DNA of 64,000 bases from Actinocrispum wychmicini (GCF_004345645.1 NZ_SLWS01000009.1:124001-188000), one strand, 5' to 3'. Shown: positions 44,346-53,273, numbered from the stretch's first letter. Program-made: numbers and translations. Notes: generated by a model not told the origin, from the sequence alone.

Positions 44346-45603
44346 ACGGGCGTTTCCGGGAGAACGCGCCGAGACTCACCACGTGCCCGGTGTGCTCGCA
44401 CTCGTAGCGAACGGGGTTGTTGTCGTGGTCGTGCCCGGCCTCCACCTGCTGGACGAGCGTGGCGACGAACCGGCCCGCCAGCGGCGCGTTCTTGAACTGG
44501 TTGCCGCTGGTGCCCATGGCGACGTAGAAGCCGGGCAGGTCGGTCCGGTCGTAGATGGGCGTCCAGTCGTCGGCCACGTCGTACACGCCGGCGATTCCCT
44601 TGGCCGCGTTCGGGACCCGGACGTCGGTGAGCCGGCGGGCCGCGCGCAGGACCTGGGCCTCGAACCGGGCCGCCGTCGGGTACGGGCTCGCCTGGTCCGG
44701 GTCGTCGATCCACTCGAACGGGTCGCACTCCGGTTCGGTGCCGCCGACCAGGAGCTGCCCACCCGGGGCGGGACGCAGGTACGTGCCGAGGTCCATGTCC
44801 GCGATGCACGGCCCCGCGTAGCCCTCGGGGGCCGGGATCTGGTGCACCTCCTGGCGCATCGGCCGGACGCCGATGGTGAACTCCGTGCCCACACCCGCGA
44901 GCCGGTTGATCGCCCCTGACCACGGACCGGCGGCGTTGACCAGTACAGGAGCGTCGATCCGTGACCCGTCGGACAGGGCAACGCCGTACACCCGGCCGCC
45001 GTGCTGCGACACGGCGACAACGCCACGGTTGAACAGAAAGAGCGCGCCGCGCCGTCGTGCGGCGTCAGCCAGGTTCCGCGCCGCGAGCTGCGGATCGTCG
45101 ATGAAACCGGCGTCAGGTGTGTACACCGCGCCGAGATCCTCGGTGGCGTCGGCGAAGAACGCCGGGTCGTCAACGGATTTCGGCGGCCAGTACCGGCCCG
45201 TGTCGATTCCCGGGATCCGGGTCCGGAGCGTGGCCGCGTCCCATCTCTCGTAGGGCACGCCGACGCTGTCGAACAACGGCAGCACCCGTTCGGCCGGGGC
45301 GATGTCCACGTCGAGCAAGGCCATCCCGGTGCGCCGGAACGCGGCAAGCCCGGATTCCGCCGGCGCACCAAGGTGATCCGCCCATCGGTCCCAGCAGTGC
45401 TTCGACTCCCACGCGGTCGCCACGGCGTCCCTGGTCGAGTAGTTGAAGCGCACGATCGCGCTGGACGCGCTCGTCGAACCGTGCCCTTCCCCACCCGCCT
45501 TGTCCACCACGACGACCCTGAACCCGAGCCGCGCCAGTTCGTACGCCGCCGAGGATCCGATCACCCCGGCGCCGATCACGACCGCGTCCGCGGTTGCCGA
45601 CAT
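44311..45603 (-). CDS. DAO-family FAD-dependent amino acid/amine oxidase
   Basis: A 430-residue flavoenzyme. The dinucleotide motif GAGVIGSSAAYELARLG is at residues ~10-26, then VVVVDK, a substrate domain with RPMRQEVHQIP, and the C-terminal FAD clamp YVAMGTSGNQFKNAP. This is the DadA/sarcosine-oxidase/glycine-oxidase branch, which oxidises D-amino acids or N-methyl amino acids to keto acids. The ATG at 45601-45603 follows GGGGG and overlaps the upstream S9B gene by 28 bases. As last gene of the S15-SBP-S9B operon it could oxidise residues released by the peptidases; the exact substrate is not evident. Confidence 0.85.
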   Translation of the reverse strand: MSATADAVVIGAGVIGSSAAYELARLGFRVVVVDKAGGEGHGSTSASSAIVRFNYSTRDAVATAWESKHCWDRWADHLGAPAESGLAAFRRTGMALLDVDIAPAERVLPLFDSVGVPYERWDAATLRTRIPGIDTGRYWPPKSVDDPAFFADATEDLGAVYTPDAGFIDDPQLAARNLADAARRRGALFLFNRGVVAVSQHGGRVYGVALSDGSRIDAPVLVNAAGPWSGAINRLAGVGTEFTIGVRPMRQEVHQIPAPEGYAGPCIADMDLGTYLRPAPGGQLLVGGTEPECDPFEWIDDPDQASPYPTAARFEAQVLRAARRLTDVRVPNAAKGIAGVYDVADDWTPIYDRTDLPGFYVAMGTSGNQFKNAPLAGRFVATLVQQVEAGHDHDNNPVRYECEHTGHVVSLGAFSRKRPFNKDSSGTVMG

Positions 45604-47714
45604 GCCACCCCCATCAGATGTGTGCCGAAGTACCTCATCGTCGCACTGTGGCAATAGCGCAGGTGATGCGCGCCGACGTTGTCGAAATGGTGGTCCGCCT
45701 CAGGAATGACGACGAGGTCATAGGGCTTGTCCGCCCGGACCAGCGCGTCGCACATCTTCATGGTGGCGGAGAACGGCGCGTTGACGTCCGCGGTGCCGTG
45801 GATCATCAACAGCTTGCCGGCGAGCCGGTCGACCTCGTCGTAGCTGCGGGCGGCCGCGTAGGCTTCGGGGTGGTCGACCGGCAGACCCATGTACGGCTCG
45901 ATCGCCTGCGCGTGCACGTCTTCCAGCGAGTAAGCCGGGCAGACCGCGACACCGACGTGGTAGAGGTCGGGCGCGAAGAGCATCGTGCGGACGGTGTTGT
46001 AACCGCCGTACGACCCTCCGGTCACACCGATCCGGTCGGCGTCCATGAACGGGTGCCGGTCGAGCAGTCGCCGCAGGACATGCGCGTGGTCCTGCACGTG
46101 GAAATCCTGGAAACGACCGTAGCCGACATCTTGGAAAGCCTTGCCCCGCTGCGGAGTTCCCCGTCCGTCTACACTGTACACAACGAACCCGTGCGCAGCC
46201 ATGCCCATCGCCAGGACCCCGATCGGGTCACCGAACCCGACCTGGTGAATGACTTCCTGTGGCCCGCCGTAGATGTACTCGATCACCGGGTACTTGCGCG
46301 CCGGGTCGAATCCGGGCGGCCGGTAGAGTACCCCCTGTAGAGCTGTCACGCCATCCGCGGCGGTGACAGTAAACGGTTCCGGCGGTTCCGGGACGAGTTC
46401 GTCTAGCCCGGTTACATCCGCGGTAGCCAACGTCATCGTCACCGCGCCCTCGGCGGTGACGAGGTCGACCGAAGGCGGGCGGTGCACTGACGAGTGCGTG
46501 TCGATGAAGTACTTGAGATCACAGGTCGGCACCGGCTCGTGCCGGCCTGGCTGGGTGGTGAGTTGCCGGAATCCGTTGCCGTCCAAGCCTGTTCGGCACA
46601 GGTGGACGTCGTAGGGCCGATCGGGATCGCTGTGTGCGGTGAAGAACACGGTGTCAGCCGCCACACCGAGAATCCGCACGACCTCGAACGCGCCCGAGGT
46701 GACTTGGCCGATCTCCTTGCCGTCCAAGCCATAGAGGTACAGGTGCCGCCAGCCGTCGCGTTCGGAGAAGAACAGCACCCTGTCTTCGCCGACGAGATGT
46801 TCCGGCCCAAACCGGACGAAGTCCTCCTGGTCGCCGACGATGAACGTGTCCTGGGTCTCCTCGCACACCAGCCGGGCCGAACCCGTTGTCGCGTCGGCGA
46901 GATAGAGCCGGAGGTAACGCTGACGCCGGTCGGTCGCGGTGAGGTACACCGCGCTGCTGTCCAGGGTGAAACCGTGCGGCGTGATGGTCTGGTCGGGCTC
47001 GCCGGGCAGGTCGATCGGGACGATCCGGCCGGACCGCACGTCGATCACCGCCGGATGGTACGTGTGCAGGGCGCCGCCGGCCCTGGTGACGGGAATCCAG
47101 TGCGCGTCCTCGTTCGGGCCGAGCCAGTGCACGATCGGCAACCGGGTGCTGACGTGCCTGCGGTCGACCCGGTTGGCCACGATCCGCTCGCTGTCAGGCG
47201 ACCACGCCGCTCCCTCGATTTCCCATGCAAAACCGGGTTCGCCAGTGGCGGTGAGCGGGGTCACGCGATCGTCCAGCAGCCCGCGTAGGGCGAGGTTGGT
47301 GGCCTGCTCGGTGAGCAGATGCCGGCCGTCCGGCGACGGCACCTCGTCCGGACCGGGATCGGACGCGATGAGTCCTTTTCGGACATTGCGCGGTACGGCC
47401 AGACGGCGGCGCAGTGCCTCGGCGGGTGACAGCCGCCGTACCTGGTAGCTCGTGAGATCCAGGTCCAGTACCGTCCCGTCCCGGGCTTCGAACCGGATCG
47501 TGGTGTCGGCGACGAACTCGAACGTGCCGACTGTATACTGTAGCCGTTCGGCGTCGAACAACTGTTTCATCGTCCCGGCGGCCGGGTCGACGTCCCAGAC
47601 CACGGAATCGCCGTCGGTGAAGCAGAACCGCACGCCGTCCGGCCGGAACACCGGACGGACCGAACCGCCCCGGACCACGGCGGCGAACCGCTCGGCGAAC
47701 TCGGACAGGTTCAC
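45576..47714 (-). CDS. S9B (dipeptidyl-peptidase IV-like) serine peptidase
   Basis: A 712-residue cytoplasmic peptidase with no signal peptide. An N-terminal eight-bladed beta-propeller (AAWSPDSERIVANRVD, ERDGWRHLYLYGLDG) is followed by the alpha/beta hydrolase: nucleophile GGSYGG (Ser568), Asp in HGTADVNAP and His in EADHHFDN. DPP4-like enzymes release dipeptides, often after proline. The GTG at 47712-47714 overlaps the preceding stop (GTGA). Several A/T-ending rare codons occur in patches (GTATAC near 47535). It lies between the binding protein and the FAD oxidase in a coupled operon, so it likely processes the imported peptides. Confidence 0.9.
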   Translation of the reverse strand: MNLSEFAERFAAVVRGGSVRPVFRPDGVRFCFTDGDSVVWDVDPAAGTMKQLFDAERLQYTVGTFEFVADTTIRFEARDGTVLDLDLTSYQVRRLSPAEALRRRLAVPRNVRKGLIASDPGPDEVPSPDGRHLLTEQATNLALRGLLDDRVTPLTATGEPGFAWEIEGAAWSPDSERIVANRVDRRHVSTRLPIVHWLGPNEDAHWIPVTRAGGALHTYHPAVIDVRSGRIVPIDLPGEPDQTITPHGFTLDSSAVYLTATDRRQRYLRLYLADATTGSARLVCEETQDTFIVGDQEDFVRFGPEHLVGEDRVLFFSERDGWRHLYLYGLDGKEIGQVTSGAFEVVRILGVAADTVFFTAHSDPDRPYDVHLCRTGLDGNGFRQLTTQPGRHEPVPTCDLKYFIDTHSSVHRPPSVDLVTAEGAVTMTLATADVTGLDELVPEPPEPFTVTAADGVTALQGVLYRPPGFDPARKYPVIEYIYGGPQEVIHQVGFGDPIGVLAMGMAAHGFVVYSVDGRGTPQRGKAFQDVGYGRFQDFHVQDHAHVLRRLLDRHPFMDADRIGVTGGSYGGYNTVRTMLFAPDLYHVGVAVCPAYSLEDVHAQAIEPYMGLPVDHPEAYAAARSYDEVDRLAGKLLMIHGTADVNAPFSATMKMCDALVRADKPYDLVVIPEADHHFDNVGAHHLRYCHSATMRYFGTHLMGVACRQPRTRS

Positions 47715-49324
47715 GCGGCCACCTTGACGTTGCCCACCCACTCCTGGGCGAAGAACGTCCACTGCCCGAACTTGCCGGTGTAGGCGTACTTCCTGGCCAG
47801 CGCGATGGTGACGTCCGAGTAGTAGACCGGGATGTAGGGCACGTCCTCGGACAACCGGCCGGTGATGGTCTTCATCGAGCTGACCTGGGCGGCCTTGTCC
47901 CCCTTGCGGAACGTCGCGATCTGCTGGAGCACGTCGGCCGGCGCGTAGTTGGCCACGTTCTGGCTCGTGGGCTCGTCCAGCGGGGCCAGCAGGACGTCGG
48001 CGAGGCCCATCGGCGTCGGGTAGTCCGCGGACAGCGACGCGATCTTCACCGCCGGCCCCTTCTTGCCGAAGATGTTCGCCAGCCACTGGGCGGCCGGGAC
48101 CTCACTGACGTTGATCGTGATGCCCAGCGGCTTGACGTTCGCCGCCAACGACTGCAACACGTTGCCCAGCCCCGGCGTCGAGTTCGGGAACTCGGCCTCG
48201 GCGGTGAACCCGTTGGGGGACGCCGACTGCGCCAGTTCGGCCTTGGCCTTCGCCATGTCGAAGTCGTACGGCGGCAACGTCCGGTAGAAAGCGTCGACCT
48301 CCTCGGGTGGCGCCAGGTTCGTCCACAGTGTCGGGTCGATGATGCTCGCCGCCCGGCGGCCGTGCCCACCGGCCAGCGACTTGACGATGCCGTCCCGGTC
48401 GAGTGCGTACGACAGGGCCCGCCGCACGTGCGGGTCCGTGAACGGTGCCTGCGAGTTGTCGAGCATGACCATGGCGGTAGTGGACGAGGGCGAGTACTGG
48501 ACGCGGATCGACGACGTGGTGTCCCACTGGCGGGCGGTCTGCAGCGGCACCGAGAACGTCCCGTCCACCTCACCGGACTGCATGGCCAGCCGCCGGGTGT
48601 CCGGGTCTGGGATCACCGTGAACTCCACTTGGGCGACCGTGGGCTTCGACCCGTAGTAACCCTCGTACCTCGCGAGAGTGGCGCCGGTCGCCGGGGAGAA
48701 CGACTTGACCGTGTACGGGCCGGTTCCCATGATCAGCCCGGTCGCGTCACCGAGGTTCGACGCGTGCGCGAGGGCATAGTCCTTCTCCATCACGCCGGCC
48801 TTGCTGATCGAGTACGCCATCGACGGGTCCGGTGTGGACAGTTTGACAGTGACCTGGGACGGCGAGGTCGCAGTCACGTCGGCGAGGTGCGCGAACGCGC
48901 CCATCAGTTCGGAGGCGACCTGGGGATCGATGTGGCGCCGCAGCGAGAACACGGCGTCCTCGGCGGTCAACGACTTGCCGTCCCAGAACTTCACGTCCGT
49001 GCGCAGGTCGAACACGAGCGTGGTCGGGTCCGGCTGGGACCACGCGCGGGCGAGCCTGGGTTGGATCCGGCCGTCGGCGTCCAGCCCGACCAACGGTTCC
49101 AGCAGTTCGGTGTAGACCGCTGCGGACGACCCGTCGTACGCGTGTGCGGGATCTAGGCTGCGCGGCCCCTCGGCCAACGCCCATTTCAGGACCGGGATGT
49201 TCTCGTTCGTCCCCTCGCTGGCGATCGGCGCGGCCGATCCGCCCGATCCCGAGGAACACGCCGCCAGCGACAACACCACGGCGGCGACCAGGGTCGGCAC
49301 ACCGGTCTTTCGTTGCGTTCTCAT
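47711..49324 (-). CDS. Lipoprotein peptide-binding protein 2 (SBP family 5)
   Basis: A 537-residue lipoprotein: signal with lipobox SLAAC, lipid Cys at residue 23. The mature protein shows the family pattern (RSLDPAHAYDGSSAAVYTELLEPL, DLRTDVKFWDGKSLTAEDAVFSL, PHVRRALSYALDRDGIV). It would deliver peptides to the 40962-44345 permeases and ATPase, whose operon faces it. The ATG at 49322-49324 overlaps the stop of the S15 hydrolase by 4 bases. Being flanked by two peptidase genes supports a peptide ligand. Confidence 0.9.
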   Translation of the reverse strand: MRTQRKTGVPTLVAAVVLSLAACSSGSGGSAAPIASEGTNENIPVLKWALAEGPRSLDPAHAYDGSSAAVYTELLEPLVGLDADGRIQPRLARAWSQPDPTTLVFDLRTDVKFWDGKSLTAEDAVFSLRRHIDPQVASELMGAFAHLADVTATSPSQVTVKLSTPDPSMAYSISKAGVMEKDYALAHASNLGDATGLIMGTGPYTVKSFSPATGATLARYEGYYGSKPTVAQVEFTVIPDPDTRRLAMQSGEVDGTFSVPLQTARQWDTTSSIRVQYSPSSTTAMVMLDNSQAPFTDPHVRRALSYALDRDGIVKSLAGGHGRRAASIIDPTLWTNLAPPEEVDAFYRTLPPYDFDMAKAKAELAQSASPNGFTAEAEFPNSTPGLGNVLQSLAANVKPLGITINVSEVPAAQWLANIFGKKGPAVKIASLSADYPTPMGLADVLLAPLDEPTSQNVANYAPADVLQQIATFRKGDKAAQVSSMKTITGRLSEDVPYIPVYYSDVTIALARKYAYTGKFGQWTFFAQEWVGNVKVAA

Positions 49325-50970
49325 CGCACCTGTCCTGGGCAACACTGGGGCAGGTCGAGCCATGACGTGCCCAGGTGGATGGTCCACTCGGCATCGGTGC
49401 CTGCCGAGGCGAAGGTGCCATGGTCGGCACCGGCGACCGCGAGCCGAAGACGCTCGCCGGCCGGGATGACAACGGAGATCGGCAGCAGCGCGAAGCTCAC
49501 CGTCTCAGGGCTGCCGGGTGTCATCGGCCGGGCGTCCTCGGCGCGATGGCTGTGGTAGAGCTCTAGTACGCCAGATGGTGCCTCGCCTCGCTGCCGATGG
49601 CTGAGCCGTAGACAGCCCTCGGTCAGACACCGGACCCGGCCGTCCGGGGCCACGGTCTCCAGGTACGCGAACACGACCCCGTCGGGGCGGGTGGACTCGA
49701 GGGTGAGACCGACTACTACCTCACCCGTCAGCTCCAGCGGCACCGACAGTGGTTTTCCGGTGTGGCACAACAGCTTGGTGTCCTCTGTCGCCCGGTCGGT
49801 GAATACCATCGGCCGATCCGCGCTGCCGTTGAACTGGTACCACGGGTTGTTCGTCGGCCCGGTGGTTGTAGTCGGGTCAACCTTGTAGGTGACCGTCCCG
49901 GTGCCGGGCTCGCCGGTGAGGCTGCCATCCTGGTTCGGATACACACGCAGAGGCGTGGTCACCGGCCAGGTGCTCGTCCGATGGAGGGTCTCGGTACCGA
50001 TCGTCCAGTACTCCAGGGTTCGCTTTGGTTCGACGGGATCGCCGGTCAGCCGCTCACGGAGGTATCGGACGGTCTCGTCGAGCATGTCGGGCAACACCGG
50101 CCGTGGCTCTTCGTCAACATACGGGCTGACATGCAGGTTTCCGTGGGTCGACGACAAGATGGTGACTCGGTCAGGGCGGGCGGTGCCGCGGAAGTGCTCG
50201 ACCGCGCCCGCCCCGGTTCCCGCGTCGTACCAGCTCGCCCACAGCCAGATCGCGGTGTCCGACCGCTCGATCTCCCCGCGCCTGGCCCGCGGACCACTGT
50301 CGGAGTCCTCGCGGTATGCCTGGGCAGTCAGCGTTTCCAGCAGGTTCGGGTTTCCGGCGTGGTCGGCGATGGCCCCGGTGAGCAGTGCCCCGTCGGTGTC
50401 CTCGTCGACCCGCAACGCGGTCACGTCGATGTCGGCGTAGAGCCCGGCGAGCTCGGTGATGACCGACGGATCGCCCCGGTCGAGCGCGGCCACCATCCGC
50501 GACCAGTCGCTGATCATGGCCGTGGCCAGCACTCCCCCGGGATGGTGGATCTGGGTGAACGGGTCGTAGTCGGGGAACAACGGCACCACCGCCCGCACAG
50601 CCGGATGGCATTCGGCGGCCAACAGCAGTGCGGTGTTCGCGTCGTAGGACTTGCCCCACGCGCCGACCGCGCCGGTGCACCACGGCTGCGCGACCAGCCA
50701 GTCGACGACCTCGGCGATGTCCGCGATCTCCCGCCGGGACCACCCCACCGCCCACGTCCCGTAGGACGCGCCGGTACCTCGGACGTCGACGACCGCGAGC
50801 GCGAGCCCGGCGCCGGTGAACCCCTCGACCTCACCCGGCCGGGGCAGCCGCCAGTACCGGGTCGCCCGCACCACGACCGGCACCGGCCCGGTCCGATCAG
50901 GACGGTGCACAGTGACCGCGATCCGCGTGGTGTCGCGCATCAGGACGTAGTGCGACGAGGTGATGACCAT
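49321..50970 (-). CDS. S15/CocE-type X-prolyl dipeptidyl peptidase or esterase
   Basis: A 549-residue cytoplasmic hydrolase. The N-terminal alpha/beta domain has VVDVRGTGASYG, the nucleophile WGKSYDA (Ser108) and a helical cap. The C-terminal jelly-roll (PLSVPLELTGEVVVGLTL, DGVVFAYLETVAPDGRV) and the late His (AGADHGTF) complete the S15/CocE family pattern, covering X-Pro dipeptidyl peptidases and cocaine or antibiotic esterases. The ATG at 50968-50970 is preferred because a start at 51030 would place the 16-bp operator inside the gene. It leads a coupled four-gene operon with a binding protein, an S9B peptidase and an FAD oxidase; the peptidase role is favoured by context. Confidence 0.82.
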   Translation of the reverse strand: MVITSSHYVLMRDTTRIAVTVHRPDRTGPVPVVVRATRYWRLPRPGEVEGFTGAGLALAVVDVRGTGASYGTWAVGWSRREIADIAEVVDWLVAQPWCTGAVGAWGKSYDANTALLLAAECHPAVRAVVPLFPDYDPFTQIHHPGGVLATAMISDWSRMVAALDRGDPSVITELAGLYADIDVTALRVDEDTDGALLTGAIADHAGNPNLLETLTAQAYREDSDSGPRARRGEIERSDTAIWLWASWYDAGTGAGAVEHFRGTARPDRVTILSSTHGNLHVSPYVDEEPRPVLPDMLDETVRYLRERLTGDPVEPKRTLEYWTIGTETLHRTSTWPVTTPLRVYPNQDGSLTGEPGTGTVTYKVDPTTTTGPTNNPWYQFNGSADRPMVFTDRATEDTKLLCHTGKPLSVPLELTGEVVVGLTLESTRPDGVVFAYLETVAPDGRVRCLTEGCLRLSHRQRGEAPSGVLELYHSHRAEDARPMTPGSPETVSFALLPISVVIPAGERLRLAVAGADHGTFASAGTDAEWTIHLGTSWLDLPQCCPGQVR

Positions 50971-51005
50971 GGCTGCGACCGTATCCACGCGGGCGACCCG
51001 GGGAT

Positions 51006-51021
51006 TCCGACATTTGTCGGA
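51006..51021. promoter_or_regulatory. Perfect palindromic operator TCCGACA-TT-TGTCGGA
   Basis: A perfect 7-bp inverted repeat with a 2-base centre, 36 bases upstream of the S15 hydrolase ATG. Nearly the same sequence stands upstream of PucR2 and the second importer operon (40842-40857), and a weaker version (12 of 16 bases) lies at 57412-57427. Confidence 0.6.
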
Positions 51022-51033
51022 GATACTCATGGC

Positions 51034-52248
51034 CTAGTTCGGCGGAGTGTCGGAGGAGTAGTCCGGCATAGGCCTACCGGCAAGGAAGTCCCGGAGCAGG
51101 CCGAGGTACACCTCGGGCTGGTTGCCCGCGATCGCATGGCCGGCGCCACGCACGTACACCAGGGTCGAGTTAGGCAGGGTACGACGATAGTCGCGGGTGA
51201 TCCCCCATTTGATGAAGTCGCACTCGCCGCGCATGATGAGCGTCGGCACGGTGACCTTACGCAGCGCCGGCCGCGGATCGGGGATCTCGGCGAAGTCGGC
51301 GTTGGTGACCTGGTTGACGTAGAAGCCCTGCATGTTGCCGTGGGCCGGCGCCGTCGGCGAACCGGGGCAGCCGGTGGAATCCCTGCCGGTGAGCGCCAGC
51401 TTGTGCATCCAGGAGTCAGCCTCGGCGTCGGGCACGAGCGCGTGCGCCGCCCGCGGATTGACGTCCACCAACGCGAACATGGCCAGATCACGCAGGGACA
51501 CGTCCGGTTCCTCGGTCCACGGATCGCCCTCGTTCGCCTCGGTGACGTCACCACGCCAGATCGGCCCGGGTGACGTGATCACCGCGCGGGCGACCCGGTC
51601 CGGATGGGCGGCGAGGTACTGCGCGGTGAGCGAACCACCCCACGACTGTCCGATCAGGACGATCTGGTCCGCGCCGATCGCGACCCGGATCGCCTCCAGG
51701 TCGGCCACCTGCCGGGCCACCGTGTACTGGGTGACGTCGGCGAGCCGGCTGGACCGCCCGGCACCAACCTGGTCGTAGACGTACACCGGGTAACCATCGG
51801 CGGCCAGCACCTGCCCGGCGGCCGGAATGCCCTCACCGGGCGTGCCGGGCCCGCCGTGCAGGAAGATCACCGGCGTGGACCGCCCGGTGCCAGTGGCCGG
51901 CGCGTGCTGGTAGGCGATCCGGGACCCGGTCGGCAGGTCCCAGTACCGAACACCCGGCGGGACCGCCCCAGCCTGAGTGACCGGCCCCGGGGAGAACACG
52001 GTGACCGCGGCCAGAACACCCACCAGAACCGTCACCACCGCGCTCAGCCAAACGGACAACGACCGACGAACCCTCAGCAGTGCGAAACCCAGCCGAGAAA
52101 GCAGGAACGCGACTCCCGCGATCACCACAAGGCTGGCAAGGATGATGACAGTGATCGAGGAAGTAAGCGACGCGGCAACGAGAAACGCGAGCACACCACC
52201 ACCGATCGCCAGAACGACGGACAGCAACAGGAGCACGGACCCGGCCAT
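51034..52248 (-). CDS. Membrane-anchored alpha/beta hydrolase (S33-like)
   Basis: A ~404-residue protein. Three hydrophobic helices at residues ~4-110 (VLLLLSVVLAIGGGVLAFL, SITVIILASLVVIAGVAFLL, VVTVLVGVLAAVTVF) precede an extracytoplasmic alpha/beta hydrolase with VIFLHGGPGTPG, VYDQVGAGRSS, nucleophile GQSWGG (Ser202) and His in GAGHAIAG. This fits proline-iminopeptidase-like family members. The ATG at 52246-52248 starts just before the first helix; a GTG 36 bases upstream is also possible. It precedes the S15 operon by 63 bases, with the operator in between. It may digest peptides at the outer membrane face. Confidence 0.75.
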   Translation of the reverse strand: MAGSVLLLLSVVLAIGGGVLAFLVAASLTSSITVIILASLVVIAGVAFLLSRLGFALLRVRRSLSVWLSAVVTVLVGVLAAVTVFSPGPVTQAGAVPPGVRYWDLPTGSRIAYQHAPATGTGRSTPVIFLHGGPGTPGEGIPAAGQVLAADGYPVYVYDQVGAGRSSRLADVTQYTVARQVADLEAIRVAIGADQIVLIGQSWGGSLTAQYLAAHPDRVARAVITSPGPIWRGDVTEANEGDPWTEEPDVSLRDLAMFALVDVNPRAAHALVPDAEADSWMHKLALTGRDSTGCPGSPTAPAHGNMQGFYVNQVTNADFAEIPDPRPALRKVTVPTLIMRGECDFIKWGITRDYRRTLPNSTLVYVRGAGHAIAGNQPEVYLGLLRDFLAGRPMPDYSSDTPPN

Positions 52249-52328
52249 GCGGCGAAACAGAATAGGAAGCACGGCCCACACCGTAGGAACGACCGCCCGA
52301 ATCGGGCGTCCGTCCACGGTGGTACCCA

Positions 52329-52354
52329 GCACCCCCGCCGAACGGCGGGGGTGC
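52329..52354. terminator. Perfect 12-bp hairpin, possible terminator
   Basis: GCACCCCCGCCG, AA, CGGCGGGGGTGC: a perfect stem between the response-regulator gene end and the hydrolase start, both minus strand. There is no U-run, but many actinomycete terminators lack one. It could alternatively shape the 5' leader of the hydrolase mRNA. Confidence 0.45.
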
Positions 52355-52531
52355 GCCGGTCTTGGAACGACGGCGTCTGTATACAGAATGCACTCGCCGC
52401 GCGGCTGATCGACCAGAAGACAGGGGAAGGGCCGCGTCCAGGTCGGCCGAGAGACAGAACGAAGCACCGGTCTGGGGCGCGGGCACGCGCAAGAGGTGAG
52501 GGACGCCAGCTCGCGGAGGGCCGGGTGGCCT

Positions 52532-52755
52532 GAGGGCTGAGGGCTGAGGGCTGGGGCCTGAGGGCTGGGGTCGGCGAGCTGGGGACTGCGGTCGGTGGCT
52601 GAGGGCCGGGCTGGGCCGCCGAGCACAAGGGCTGGGCAGGGGCGGTCAACCACAACGGCCGGGCTGGATGGCTGAGGACAAGGAGCCGGACTGGGGTGCC
52701 TGAGCACAAGGACCGGACTGGGGCCGCCGAGCATAAGGACCCGGGCTGGGCGGCT
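52532..52755. repeat. G-rich minisatellite (7-bp and ~27-bp units)
   Basis: GGGCTGA heptamers (52532-52570) are followed by about five degenerate units of 26-28 bases (52621-52755), each near GAGCACAAGGACCGGACTGG. The G-run spacing in the first part is compatible with a G-quadruplex on the plus strand. No open frame of quality covers it. Confidence 0.7.
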
Positions 52756-53113
52756 GAGGACTGAGGTCAGGTCGGAGGCCGAGGGCTGGAGTGCGGCTGG
52801 CTGGGTCGTCCGGTCGGCTTCTTGAGCAGCCGTCTGTCCACAATGGCCGGCCAGGGCGTCCAACTCCCACGATACGACCTCCGAGTCCCACCAAGCGGAC
52901 GCCCACCAAGGTTGGCGGGTCTTGAGGACCCTTTGAACCGTTCCAATTGGCCGCTAGCCACTACAAACCCCACTCACCACTCTCGCCGTTCGCCCGAATG
53001 ACGTAACGCAGCGAGGTTGGCGACCCGCCCGCCGACTCACCCGCCACCTCTTGCGCGTGCCCGCGCCCCAGACCGGTGCTTCGTTCTGTCTCCCGGCCGA
53101 CCTGGGCGCAGCC

Positions 53114-53187
53114 CAACCACAGGTGTCAAGAGGCTAAAAGCGGAGAGCAACCCCGAGCGGGAACCGGCCTCTTGACGCCTGTGGTTG
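53114..53187. repeat. 21-bp inverted repeat inserted in the right arm
   Basis: The arms at 53114-53134 and 53167-53187 pair over 21 bases with a single mismatch, around a 32-base loop. The structure interrupts the right arm of the long inverted repeat, so it probably arrived later. It lies just downstream of the response-regulator gene and might also act as its terminator. Confidence 0.65.
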
Positions 53188-53273
53188 CCTTTGGCAGGTC
53201 GGGCGGGAGACAGGACGCAGTCCCTTCCCCTGTCTCCTGGTCGATCAGCCCGCCCGGCGAGCGCATTCTGTTC

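Larger units (their letters stand above)
52384..53270. repeat. Long inverted-repeat element flanking noncoding DNA
   Basis: The left arm (52384-52498) is repeated in reverse orientation on the right in two blocks. 52434-52498 matches 53045-53109 with only 2 mismatches in 65 bases, and 52384-52431 matches 53222-53270 with a few differences. A ~112-base insertion with its own hairpin (53114-53187) splits the right arm. The centre (~550 bases) contains a G-rich minisatellite and no gene. Terminal inverted repeats with a noncoding core resemble a MITE-like element; no target duplication is evident. Confidence 0.75.

Noticed and set aside
52376..52387. Palindrome TCTGTATACAGA and other GTATAC sites as GntR operators
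   Set aside because: GTATAC occurs only about as often as expected by chance, and two of the sites lie inside coding regions; no consistent flanking pattern was seen.
52248..52863. N-terminal extension of the membrane hydrolase frame up to 52863
   Set aside because: The frame is open but consists of Pro/Ser/Arg-rich sequence encoded by the inverted repeat and minisatellite; a genuine start just before the first membrane helix fits better.
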